This document shows, one piece after another, positions 16,746 through 24,307 of a DNA stretch of 64,000 nucleotides. The DNA lies in NCBI GenBank assembly GCA_963692975.2, contig CAXMMR010000037.1, positions 1-64,000 of the forward strand, in the 5' to 3' direction. This DNA comes from CAXMMR01 sp963692975. Its GTDB lineage: Bacteria > Pseudomonadota > Alphaproteobacteria > Acetobacterales > Acetobacteraceae. The notes below the pieces were generated by a model. The model made no database searches and was not told the DNA's origin. It saw only the letters and a list, made by a program, of their open reading frames with translations. The stretch's first letter is position 1, and each line of letters starts with the position of its first letter. Both the position numbers and the translations under genes were made by a program.

Positions 16746-17321
16746 TCAGCGCCCGCTCGGCACGGTGCCGGGAACGGGCTCGCGTTTGGCGATCGGCGCC
16801 GTCTCCTCGGCGCTCGCGTGGCCGTCGGCCGGCGGGATAAAGGCCGGCGGGATGACGGCCAGCGTGGGGGGCGCGATGCCCGCCTCGGCAGCCGGTTGGG
16901 CGGTGCCGGGCGGCAGGAACGCAGGCGCCGGCGCGTCGTCCGCCGAGCCGTCTGAGGCGATCGCCGTCTCCGGCCGAGCCTCCACCTCGCGCGGCGGCGG
17001 GAACGGCGGCGGCGTCTTGAGCGGGTCGTCGCTCATCGTGCGGCGGATCGACCCGTCGGCGTCGATCACCTTGGCCAGCTGGCCGCGCAGGTTCAGCCCG
17101 CGCAGGTCGGAGCGCAGCTCGGTCAGCGAGTTGCGCACCTCGTGCAGCTCGGTGTCGCGCACCATCTCATCGACCTGACCCTGGAAGTCGGCCGCCATCT
17201 TGCGGGCCTTCTTGACGAAGCCGGCAATCGTGCGGATCGCCACCGGCATGTCCTTCGGGCCGATCAGCACGAGCGCCACGACGCCGATCAGCGCAATCTC
17301 GGACCAATCAAAGCCGAACAT
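16746..17321 (-). CDS. tatB: Sec-independent translocase subunit TatB
   Basis: TatB forms the substrate-recognition complex with TatC. The product is 191 residues: an N-terminal transmembrane helix with FGFDWSEIALIGVVALVLIG, the hinge GPKDMPVAIRTIAGF, an amphipathic helix to about residue 70, and a long Pro/Ala-rich tail (about 95-191) that is likely disordered. The sequence FGFDWSE with Glu8 is TatB-like rather than TatA-like. The usual upstream tatA is absent here. Bases 17322-17436 hold no TatA-like frame, and a plus-strand gene occupies the next position. A distant tatA or a bifunctional TatB cannot be excluded. Confidence 0.93.
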   Translation of the reverse strand: MFGFDWSEIALIGVVALVLIGPKDMPVAIRTIAGFVKKARKMAADFQGQVDEMVRDTELHEVRNSLTELRSDLRGLNLRGQLAKVIDADGSIRRTMSDDPLKTPPPFPPPREVEARPETAIASDGSADDAPAPAFLPPGTAQPAAEAGIAPPTLAVIPPAFIPPADGHASAEETAPIAKREPVPGTVPSGR

Positions 17322-17436
17322 GGCGTCTGCCTAGCACGCCGCCGCCAAGCGCAAAAGCCGACCCGACACGACCCAGGTCCGGCAAGATCGGCCGCGCCGA
17401 TTGCAACCGCCGGCGCGACGTGCTCCCGCCTCGCAC

Positions 17437-18135
17437 ATGCAAGCCATCCACGTGCCGCGCGCCGGCCGGCGCTACTGGACCGCGCTGTCCCTCGCCAGCA
17501 TCGCCGGCGCCAATCTCGGGGATTTCTGCGCCCACGACCTGCAGGCCGGACACCTGCGCGGGCTGGCGCCGCTGGCGCTGCTGTTCGGCGCCGTGCTGAT
17601 CCTGGAACGCCGCTCGCGCCGCCCCGGGCAGGCCTGGTACTGGCTCGCGATCCTGATCCTGCGCACCGCCGCCACCAACCTTGCCGACCTCGCCGACCAC
17701 GACCTGCGCCTGCCCCTCCCCGCCGTCCTCGCCACCCTCGCCGCGCTGCTGGCGGCAACGCTGCTCGGCGGCGAACCTCGCCGCCCGCCCGGCCTGCCGC
17801 GAACGAACGCGCGCTACTGGACCGCCATGCTGCTCGCCGGCACGCTGGGCACCGCGGCCGGCGACGCCATCGCCGATAGCCTCGGTCTCGCCCCGGCCTT
17901 CGTGCTAACCGCCCTCACGCTCGCCGTCATTCTCGCCGGCGGCGCCGGCTACTGGGCCTGCATCCTGGCCATCCGCACCGCCGGCACCAACGCCGGCGAC
18001 CTGCTCGCGCAGGCACTCGGCCTGACCCAGAGCACCAGTCTCAGCACCGGCGCGTTGATCGGGCTGCTGCTCGTGTGGAAAAGCCAGACAAGCGAGGAAG
18101 GCCAGGGCTCTGCCCTGGACCCGCTGGGGCCGTGA
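17437..18135 (+). CDS. Four-repeat integral membrane protein (COG4705-like)
   Basis: This 232-residue hydrophobic protein is built from two pairs of similar units. The units begin RYWTALSLASIAGANLGDF, WYWLAILILRTAATNLADL, RYWTAMLLAGTLGTAAGDA and GYWACILAIRTAGTNAGDLL, each followed by a second hydrophobic stretch, giving about seven or eight membrane segments. The (N/A)xGD and (T/N)LAD ends are conserved. It resembles COG4705 membrane proteins of unknown function (family recall, not searched). The ATG at 17437 is chosen; an upstream TTG at 17401 adds residues lacking the pattern. The last 15 or so residues (EEGQGSALDPLGP) are encoded by the adjacent composite repeat. It is the only plus-strand gene in the tat/scp run and occupies the tatA position. 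Confidence 0.75.
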   Translation: MQAIHVPRAGRRYWTALSLASIAGANLGDFCAHDLQAGHLRGLAPLALLFGAVLILERRSRRPGQAWYWLAILILRTAATNLADLADHDLRLPLPAVLATLAALLAATLLGGEPRRPPGLPRTNARYWTAMLLAGTLGTAAGDAIADSLGLAPAFVLTALTLAVILAGGAGYWACILAIRTAGTNAGDLLAQALGLTQSTSLSTGALIGLLLVWKSQTSEEGQGSALDPLGP

Positions 18136-18299
18136 GGCCCCAGACCCCTCAGGTTGGAGTCGAGCCGCTCTTCCTTGCTCGGCGAAGCCAGTTAAATCCT
18201 GCTTGTACAACACCGATTTCCCCGGCAACAATCAACCATGAATGGATTTCAAAGGCTCCGCCTTTGATGGGGTCAAGGGGCAAAGCCCCTTGCCTTGCC
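18091..18299. repeat. Full composite B/C repeat overlapping a gene end
   Basis: It starts GAAGGCCAGGGCTCTGCCCT, continues with the palindrome GGGGCCGTGAGGCCCC and the interior CTTGCTCGGCGAAGCC, and ends with AAAGGCTCCGCCTTTGATGG and AAGGGGCAAAGCCCCTTGCC. The first 45 bp encode the C-terminus of the plus-strand membrane protein. The other end touches the scpB stop. Confidence 0.83.
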
Positions 18300-18818
18300 T
18301 CACCCCCCTTCGACGATGAGCTCCTCGCGTCGCGGCAGATCGCTGAGGTCGTTCAGGCCGAAGCGTGTCAGGAACTCCGTCGTCGTCGCCCACAGCGTCG
18401 GCCGTCCCGGCACCTCCTTGCGGCCGAGCGAGCGGATCAGTCCGGCCTCGAGCAGCAGGTCGAGCGTCTGCTGGCCCAGGCTGGCGCCGCGCACCGCCTC
18501 GATCTCGGCGCGCGTCGCCGGCTGCTGGTAGGCGATCACCGCCAGCACCTCCATGGCGGCCCGCGGCAGCCGGCGCGGCTGCGCGATCACCCGCGTCAGC
18601 CGCGGCGCGAGGTCGGCGGCGGTGCGGAACTGCCAGCCGCCGGCGACTGCGACCAGCTCGACGCCGCCGCCGGCGTATCGCGCCTGCACCTCGGCGATGA
18701 CCGAGGCGGCGTCCACGCCCGGGCCGAGCAGCGCGGCGACCGCGGCGGTGGTGAGCGGCTCGGCGGCGGCGAACAGCATCGCCTCGGCCAACCGTCGGTG
18801 CTCCACTATCTGGCTCAT
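18300..18818 (-). CDS. scpB: Segregation and condensation protein B
   Basis: ScpB is the winged-helix (kite) subunit of the bacterial SMC condensin complex and binds the ScpA linker as a dimer. The product is 172 residues, near the family minimum. VEHRRLAEAMLFAAAEPLT (residues 5-23) is the typical first wing. LAVIAYQQPATRAEIEAVRG (about 112-131) is the diagnostic ScpB motif, and KEVPGRPTLWATTTEFL follows near 143. Its ATG overlaps the scpA stop by 4 bp, so the two are translationally coupled. The stop codon is immediately followed by a composite repeat. The smc gene is elsewhere. Confidence 0.94.
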   Translation of the reverse strand: MSQIVEHRRLAEAMLFAAAEPLTTAAVAALLGPGVDAASVIAEVQARYAGGGVELVAVAGGWQFRTAADLAPRLTRVIAQPRRLPRAAMEVLAVIAYQQPATRAEIEAVRGASLGQQTLDLLLEAGLIRSLGRKEVPGRPTLWATTTEFLTRFGLNDLSDLPRREELIVEGG

Positions 18819-19612
18819 CGGCCCGCCTCCTCGCGCCGGCGCAGCAGGATCGGCCCGAACGGCTGATCCTGGCGCAGCTCTGCCGCCCCGTCGCGCGCCA
18901 GCTCCAGCCCGGCCAGCAGCGTCGCCGCGACGGCGGCGCTGCGCTCGTGACCTTCGGCCGAAGATCCGCGGGCGTCGGCTTCGGCAGCCGCGCTCGGCAG
19001 CATCAACTCAAAGCCAATCCAGGTGGTGGCGCGCCCCAGCATGGCGGCGAGCTTGGCCAGCGCGTCGCCGACCGTCCAGCGCGCCGGCGCTGGCGGCACG
19101 TAGCGCCGCTCGGCGGCCTGGCGGCGCAGCACCGCGACCCAGCCGCGCAGCAGGCCGGGCAGGTCGAGCCGCAGGCCGGAGCGGTCGACCTGCAGCAGCG
19201 TCTCGGGCAGGCCGCGTGGGTGCACGTCGCGACCAAGCTGGGGCCGCGCGGCGAGCCAGGCGGCACGCGATTGCATCAGCTCCAGCGCCACCAGCCGCTC
19301 GGCGAGCAGGCTCGACGCCTCGCCCCCCTCCTCGGCCGCTTCCGAATCGTCAGGCAGCAGCAGCCGCGACTTCAGCCAGGTGAGCCAGGCCGCCATCACC
19401 AGCCAGTCCGCCGCCAGCTCCAGCCGCACCGCGCGCGCCTCGGCGACGACGGCGAGGTATTGCTCGACGAGGGCGCCGATGGAGATCCGCGCGAGGTCTA
19501 CCTTCTGCGCCCGAGCGAGCTCCAGCAGCAGGTCCATCGGGCCGTCGAAGCCGTCCAGGTGCAGCACCGGCGCGGTGCTGGCGGCCCGCTCCAGGCTCCC
19601 CGGCGCGCTCAC
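18815..19612 (-). CDS. scpA: Segregation and condensation protein A
   Basis: ScpA is the kleisin that bridges the SMC ATPase heads. The product is 265 residues. The N-terminal kleisin domain contains LDGFDGPMDLLLELARAQKV followed by DLARISIGALVEQYL, both typical, and AADWLVMAAWLTWLKSRLLL near residue 70. The C-terminal winged helix is shorter than in many homologues. A GTG start at 19612 overlaps the stop of the preceding protease gene (GTGA), and the stop overlaps the scpB start (ATGA), so protease-scpA-scpB is a tightly coupled operon. The longer frame to 19645 would run inside the protease gene and adds an unconserved basic leader. Confidence 0.94.
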   Translation of the reverse strand: MSAPGSLERAASTAPVLHLDGFDGPMDLLLELARAQKVDLARISIGALVEQYLAVVAEARAVRLELAADWLVMAAWLTWLKSRLLLPDDSEAAEEGGEASSLLAERLVALELMQSRAAWLAARPQLGRDVHPRGLPETLLQVDRSGLRLDLPGLLRGWVAVLRRQAAERRYVPPAPARWTVGDALAKLAAMLGRATTWIGFELMLPSAAAEADARGSSAEGHERSAAVAATLLAGLELARDGAAELRQDQPFGPILLRRREEAGR

Positions 19613-20313
19613 AGGCCGTCGGCGCTCGGCGAGCCGGCAAGCCACAGGGTCAGCCCAAAGGCGGCCGGCAGGGCTTGCCCGAGCAAACCGCGCAGCGGGT
19701 CAAACCGCAGGCCGCCCTGGCGCAGCAGCGCCGGCAGCACGAACAGCCCCGCGAGCACGAGCGCGATGCCGACGCGCTCGATCCTGGCCCAGCCGAGCGC
19801 CAGCCGCAGCGGCAGCAGCCCGACGACGATCCGCCCGCCATCGAGCGGCGGCAGCGGCAGCAGGTTGAACAGCCCGAGCGCCAGATTGTAGAGGATGAAG
19901 AGGCTGAGCGCGTCGGCAAGCACCCCGCGGGCGCCGTGCAGCCCCAGCGCGCCGAGCCAGGCCAGGCCGAAGTTCATCGCCGGGCCGGCCGCCGCCACCA
20001 GCATCATGCCGCGGCGTGGATTGGCCAAGCCGGCGGCCGATACCGGCACCGGCTTGGCCCAGCCGAACATGAAGTCGACCCGGCCGATCGTCAGCAACTG
20101 GCCGGCCAGCAGCAATGCAGGCACCAGCAGGGTGCCGACCCGGTCGACATGCCGCCACGGCTTGATCGACAGCCGGCCGGCCCGCCGCGCGGTCTGATCG
20201 CCCAGGGCCGCGGCGGCCCAGCCATGCGCGACCTCGTGCAGGATGATCGCGATCAGGACGGAGACCGCCGCCGCGACGAGTTGGACCGCCGTCTGCATCC
20301 CCTGTTGCAGCAT
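19609..20313 (-). CDS. Site-2 protease family (M50) membrane metalloprotease
   Basis: This 234-residue multipass membrane zinc protease has the zinc site HEVAHGW at about residues 25-31. The third ligand is in NLLPLPPLDGGRI (about 159-171), the S2P-family signature. About six hydrophobic segments are visible. Members cleave substrates within the membrane, often anti-sigma factors, although this short PDZ-less branch is mostly uncharacterised. The longest frame starts at 20385, but its first 24 residues are repeat-encoded (FCFFFQKR), so the ATG at 20313 is used; 20298 is a second option. It overlaps scpA by 4 bp. Confidence 0.9.
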   Translation of the reverse strand: MLQQGMQTAVQLVAAAVSVLIAIILHEVAHGWAAAALGDQTARRAGRLSIKPWRHVDRVGTLLVPALLLAGQLLTIGRVDFMFGWAKPVPVSAAGLANPRRGMMLVAAAGPAMNFGLAWLGALGLHGARGVLADALSLFILYNLALGLFNLLPLPPLDGGRIVVGLLPLRLALGWARIERVGIALVLAGLFVLPALLRQGGLRFDPLRGLLGQALPAAFGLTLWLAGSPSADGL

Positions 20314-20326
20314 GCGCGACGTCAGG

Positions 20327-20450
20327 AAGCCAGCGCTTCTTTTTTGAAAAAAGAAGCAAAAAACTTTTGTCCAATACTCCCACATCGCGGACGGACACTC
20401 TTAACGGACAAAAGTTTTTTGGTCCTTTTTTCCAAAAAAGGACCGCTTGC
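20327..20450. repeat. Family A double-hairpin repeat, copy A4
   Basis: The left stem is GCTTCTTTTTTGAAAAAAG plus AAGC and the right stem is GGTCCTTTTTTCCAAAAAAG plus GACC. CAAAAAACTTTTGTCC and GGACAAAAGTTTTTTG face each other across the spacer and are fully complementary over 16 bp, the clearest inner arm of all copies. Confidence 0.88.
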
Positions 20451-21482
20451 TTACCTCCGCCTTGGCTTCGGCAGCACCCGCATCAGCGCCATGCCCGCCA
20501 GCAGCGGCCCGCCCATCGTCACCGCGCCGAGGCCCATCGCCCCGGTCGCCAGCACGCCGTAGAACACATCGCGCTGCCGGCTGGTCCAGAACTCCTGGCG
20601 CGACGGCTTCACCCGGTCACTGAAGCGGCCATCGATCCCCTTCTCGCCCGGGATCGGCTCGAACAAATTGCCGGCGGGCTGCTCCGGTGGCCGACTTTCC
20701 AACTGCGCCTCCCACATGCGCGCCGCCGCACGGTCGGCAAGGCCGGGTGAGAGGCGCTGCACAGCGCCCATCTGCGCCACCGACCGACCGACATAGATTT
20801 CGCGGCGCGGATGCTCGGCGGCAAACACGATCGCCTGCGCGCAGAGTCTCGGGTCGAACACCGGGCTCGGCGCAGTCTGCATCCGTCCGGTATGGTTGCG
20901 CGCCCAGTTGAATTGCGGCGTGTTGACCGCCGGCAGGTAGATCACGCTCAGCGTGATCTTCAGCCCGTCATGGATCAGCTCGGAGCGCAGGCTGTCGGTG
21001 AAGCCGCGCACCGCCGCCTTGGCGCCGCAATACGCCGATTGCAGCGGCGCCGAGCGGAAGCCGAGGCCAGAGCTCACCTGGATGATCGCGCCGCGATTGC
21101 GCGGCGTCATCAGCCTCAGGGCGGCCAGGCTGCCGTGCACCTGCCCCAGATAAGTCACCGCCGTGACCCGCTCGTATTCCTCGGCGGTGATGTCGCGGGC
21201 CGGGCTGACCACGGTCGCCATCGCGTTGTTGACCCAGGCGTCGATCGGCCCGAGCGCGGCTTCGATCTGCTCGGCCGCCCGGGCGACGGCGGCCTGATCG
21301 GCGACGTCGGCGGCAACCGCCAGCGCCTGCACGCCCTGCGCCCGCAGCGCCGCCTCGGTGGTGGCCAGCCGCCCCGGGTCGCGCGCGATCACGCCGACGC
21401 TCCAGCCCCGTTCGGCGAACAGCGCCGCCGTGGCTCGCCCGATCCCGACCGTGCCGCCGGTCACCACTGCTACCTTGGCCAT
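20451..21482 (-). CDS. Short-chain dehydrogenase/reductase with C-terminal membrane anchor
   Basis: This 343-residue classical SDR has the NAD(P)-binding TGGTVGIGRAT near residue 8 and the structural WVNNAM near 84. The catalytic Ser-Tyr-Lys set lies in IIQVSSGLGFR and YCGAKAAV (about 132-155). It is longer than the usual 250 residues. The extra C-terminal part ends in a hydrophobic stretch (GVLATGAMGLGAVTMGGPLL, about residues 308-327) followed by PKPRRR, suggesting membrane attachment. The ATG at 21482 has an upstream GAGGAGGGCG ribosome site. The longer frame to 21620 lacks coding character. The substrate is unknown. Confidence 0.88.
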   Translation of the reverse strand: MAKVAVVTGGTVGIGRATAALFAERGWSVGVIARDPGRLATTEAALRAQGVQALAVAADVADQAAVARAAEQIEAALGPIDAWVNNAMATVVSPARDITAEEYERVTAVTYLGQVHGSLAALRLMTPRNRGAIIQVSSGLGFRSAPLQSAYCGAKAAVRGFTDSLRSELIHDGLKITLSVIYLPAVNTPQFNWARNHTGRMQTAPSPVFDPRLCAQAIVFAAEHPRREIYVGRSVAQMGAVQRLSPGLADRAAARMWEAQLESRPPEQPAGNLFEPIPGEKGIDGRFSDRVKPSRQEFWTSRQRDVFYGVLATGAMGLGAVTMGGPLLAGMALMRVLPKPRRR

Positions 21483-21836
21483 CGCGCCCTCCTCGTCATG
21501 ACCCGCACATGTGCGGCCGAGACGCCAGATCGCCAGGGTAGGCCAGATCACCAGGGTGGGATCGTGCCAGTGCTCAACCAGCCGTCGCCGCACGATTCTG
21601 GCCGCCGGAGGCCTCTGCAACCGTAATCATCAGAAAGTCAAAACGCGCAACCGTTACGCGATTGATTTGCCGAGTAGCTCAATTGGCCAGCCAGTCGATC
21701 ATCCGCTGCATGGGCAGACGGGAATTACTTTGACGCTGCTCGCCGCAATGCGGCATAGATCAGCGCACGGATATCCGGCCGGCCAGCGCGATCTGGCCCG
21801 TCACGCACGAGCTGCGACCCGACAAGGACAGGTGGA
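21483..21836. other. Intergenic region between divergent SDR and fkbH-like genes
   Basis: These 354 bp hold no convincing gene. The tract at about 21600-21680 is less GC-rich than its surroundings and probably contains the promoter(s) of the divergent genes. A ribosome site AAGGACAGGTGGA precedes the fkbH-like start. The string GCCGAGTAGCTCAATTGG resembles a tRNA D-arm, but no T-arm or acceptor match follows. Confidence 0.5.
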
Positions 21837-24224
21837 ATGGCGGACGGCGTGTCAGGCATCGGCAACCAGTGCGCGCTCTCGCACGAAAGCCTGATCCGCC
21901 AGCTCTACCAGGCCGTGCTGCGGCGCGCGCCCACCAGCAACGACATCGATCATTACTCTGCCATCCTGCACAGCCACGCTGCCGATCAGGGCGTCCAGAA
22001 GATCGCGACCGTGCTGGGCAACAGCACCGAGTTCAAGATGAGCCGCAGCAACGAGCTGCTGCGATTTGCGATCGGCAACCCCCGCCTCAGGACGCTGGTC
22101 GAAACCGTCCCCGTGCTCGTGCGCGCCGGCGTGCCGGCCGACGCGGTGCCCGACTTCGACGTCCTGCCCGTCGAGCATCCGAATTGGAAGCGTCAGCTCG
22201 CTTTCATCCCGAGCGAGGCGCGGGCACTCGATCTTGCGACCAAATCGTGGCTGCAGGCGACGCTGGCGGATGGCCGCCTCACGCTGCGGGGCGACGGCGC
22301 GCCGGAAACCTTCGTGCTCAAGAACAACCGCTACCAGTTGGACACCGAGGCGCTCGCCGCCGACCGCCTCGCCGACGAGGCGACGCGTCAGGCCTGGGCG
22401 GTTCGGCGCGAGCATGACGGCATCCACTACCGTGCGCCGCGCGACCTCGAGGTCGCGCCCACTCGGCTTAAGCGCGTGATGCTCGTCGGCGCCTGCATGA
22501 CCGGCAATTGGAGCGCGATGTTCGAGCATCTGGAGCCCGGCTGCGTGTGCGAGCGGGTGCTGTTCAACAACACGCAGATCCTGCCCGCCCGCCCCACCGC
22601 GCCGCTCGCCGAGTACGAGTTTCAGATGGTGGTGCTGCCGTTCCGCGCGATCGTGCCCGAGCACAGCTGGTTCCGCCTGCGTTACGAGGACGACGCCGCC
22701 TACGACACGCTGTTCGCCGAGTGCTGCGCCCGAATCGCGCTGTTCCTGCCCCAGGCGCTGCATTGGAACATCGAGCACGGCCTGCTCTCCTTCGTCGGCA
22801 ACTTCCTGACCCCGCAGCAGAGCGCGATGGGTCGCCTGCTGCCCCGCAACAGCCTCAAGAACCCGGTGCACTTTGTCGAGCGCCTCAACGACTTCCTCGT
22901 CGAGCAGCTTGCCAACTTCACCAATTGCTACCTGCTCGATCTCGACCAGATCTCCGCCACGTTCGGCCGCAAATTCATCCAGGACGATGCATTCTGGGTC
23001 AGCACGCATGGCAGCACGCTGTCGGACTTCGACTATCGTTTTGACCGCCAGCGGCTGGAGCCGGTGGACAGCCTGATCGGCCTATTCACCAACCGCGTCG
23101 AGGACTTCATCTTCGCCGTCTGGCAGGAGATGAAGTCGATGCTGCGCACGGTGCGCCAGGCCGACCAGGTCAAGCTGGTGGTGATGGACCTCGACGACAC
23201 GCTGTGGCGCGGCGTGCTTGCCGAAAGCGAGGAGATCAGTCCGTACGCGATCGAGGGCTGGCCGCTCGGCGTGGCGGAGGCGCTGCTCGATCTCCGACGC
23301 CGCGGCGTGCTGCTCGCCATCGTCAGCAAGAACGAGGAGAGCACGATCCGCCGCCTGTGGAACCGGGTGTTCAGCGGCCGCCTGCAGCTCGACGATTTCG
23401 CCTTCGTTTCGATCAACTGGCGGCCGAAAGCCGACAACATCCGCGACGTTATCCGCCAGGCCAACCTGCTGGCGACCTCCGTCGTCTTCGTCGACGACAA
23501 CCCGGTGGAGCGCGCCGCGGTGCTCGCCGGCGTGCCGGGCATCCGGGTGATCGGCCAGAACCAGCACTACCTGAAGCGCATCCTGCTGTGGAGTGCCGAA
23601 ACCCAAGTCGCCCCGATCAGCCACGAGAGCGCCAACCGCACGGAAATGATCCAGCGGCAGGTGAAGCGCGAAGCGGTACGCGGCGCGATGACCCGCGCCG
23701 ACTTCCTCGGCTCGCTCCAGCTCAAGGTGGAAACCTTCGCGATCGACACGGTTCGCGACCCGGCCTTCGAGCGCGCGATCGAGCTGCTCAACAAGACAAA
23801 CCAGTTCAACACCACCGGGCGGCGCTGGTCGCGCGACGAGCTTGCCCGGGCCATGGCGGCCGGCCTGCGCCTGCTGGCGTTCAGCGTGCGCGACGTGCAT
23901 GTCGAATACGGCTTGGTCGGGCTGGTGCTGCACGAGCGCTCGCGCATCGAGCAGGTCGTCATGAGCTGCCGCGTCTTCGGCCTCGAGGTCGAGGCGGCGG
24001 TGATCGCCCAGCTCGTCGCCACCCTGCGCGGCGGCGCCAACCGCAAGACGATCAAGGCCGTGCTCATCCCGACCGCGGCCAACGCGCCCTGCCGTACGCT
24101 CTACGCCGATGCCGGCTTCGTCGCCCAAGGCGAAGTCTGGGTCCTGCCCCCGAGCCGCACGCCGGCCACGCCGGCCCACGTCGAGATGCAAACCCGGCGC
24201 GCGACGCTGCAGACGGTGGCTTAG
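21837..24224 (+). CDS. FkbH-like protein with DUF4214, HAD (IIIC) and GNAT domains
   Basis: This 795-residue multidomain protein has four parts. Residues 16-65 match DUF4214 (LIRQLYQAVLRRAPTSNDID ... NSTEFK), a domain of secreted or surface-glycan proteins. Residues about 205-400 resemble the SGNH-like N-terminal half of FkbH proteins (RVMLVGACMTGNW). Residues about 448-600 are a HAD-IIIC domain with VVMDLDDTLWRGVL, AIVSKNEES, WRPKADNI and VVFVDDNPVER, all catalytic motifs present. The C-terminal part (about 630-770) is a GNAT-like acyltransferase domain with LLNKTNQFNTTGRRWS. FkbH enzymes attach a phosphoglycerate-derived glyceryl unit to acyl carrier protein in polyketide pathways, but no polyketide synthase or carrier protein is nearby. 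The divergent SDR gene and a convergent secreted SGNH esterase flank it. Confidence 0.85.
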   Translation: MADGVSGIGNQCALSHESLIRQLYQAVLRRAPTSNDIDHYSAILHSHAADQGVQKIATVLGNSTEFKMSRSNELLRFAIGNPRLRTLVETVPVLVRAGVPADAVPDFDVLPVEHPNWKRQLAFIPSEARALDLATKSWLQATLADGRLTLRGDGAPETFVLKNNRYQLDTEALAADRLADEATRQAWAVRREHDGIHYRAPRDLEVAPTRLKRVMLVGACMTGNWSAMFEHLEPGCVCERVLFNNTQILPARPTAPLAEYEFQMVVLPFRAIVPEHSWFRLRYEDDAAYDTLFAECCARIALFLPQALHWNIEHGLLSFVGNFLTPQQSAMGRLLPRNSLKNPVHFVERLNDFLVEQLANFTNCYLLDLDQISATFGRKFIQDDAFWVSTHGSTLSDFDYRFDRQRLEPVDSLIGLFTNRVEDFIFAVWQEMKSMLRTVRQADQVKLVVMDLDDTLWRGVLAESEEISPYAIEGWPLGVAEALLDLRRRGVLLAIVSKNEESTIRRLWNRVFSGRLQLDDFAFVSINWRPKADNIRDVIRQANLLATSVVFVDDNPVERAAVLAGVPGIRVIGQNQHYLKRILLWSAETQVAPISHESANRTEMIQRQVKREAVRGAMTRADFLGSLQLKVETFAIDTVRDPAFERAIELLNKTNQFNTTGRRWSRDELARAMAAGLRLLAFSVRDVHVEYGLVGLVLHERSRIEQVVMSCRVFGLEVEAAVIAQLVATLRGGANRKTIKAVLIPTAANAPCRTLYADAGFVAQGEVWVLPPSRTPATPAHVEMQTRRATLQTVA

Positions 24225-24246
24225 GAAAGCCAGCGAAAAGGCAAGG

Positions 24247-24306
24247 AGCGGATTTTAAAGGCTCCGCCTTTAATGGGGTGCAGGGGCAAAGCCCCTGCCC
24301 TTCTTG
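24247..24306. repeat. B/C repeat, B half only
   Basis: GGATTTTAAAGGCTCCGCCT followed by TTAATGGGGTGCAGGGGCAA and GCCCCTGCCC. It sits between convergent genes and ends where the SGNH gene stop begins. Confidence 0.82.
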
Positions 24307-24307
24307 C

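Noticed and set aside
21674..21740. tRNA-like string GCCGAGTAGCTCAATTGG
   Set aside because: No anticodon stem, T-arm or acceptor pairing follows.
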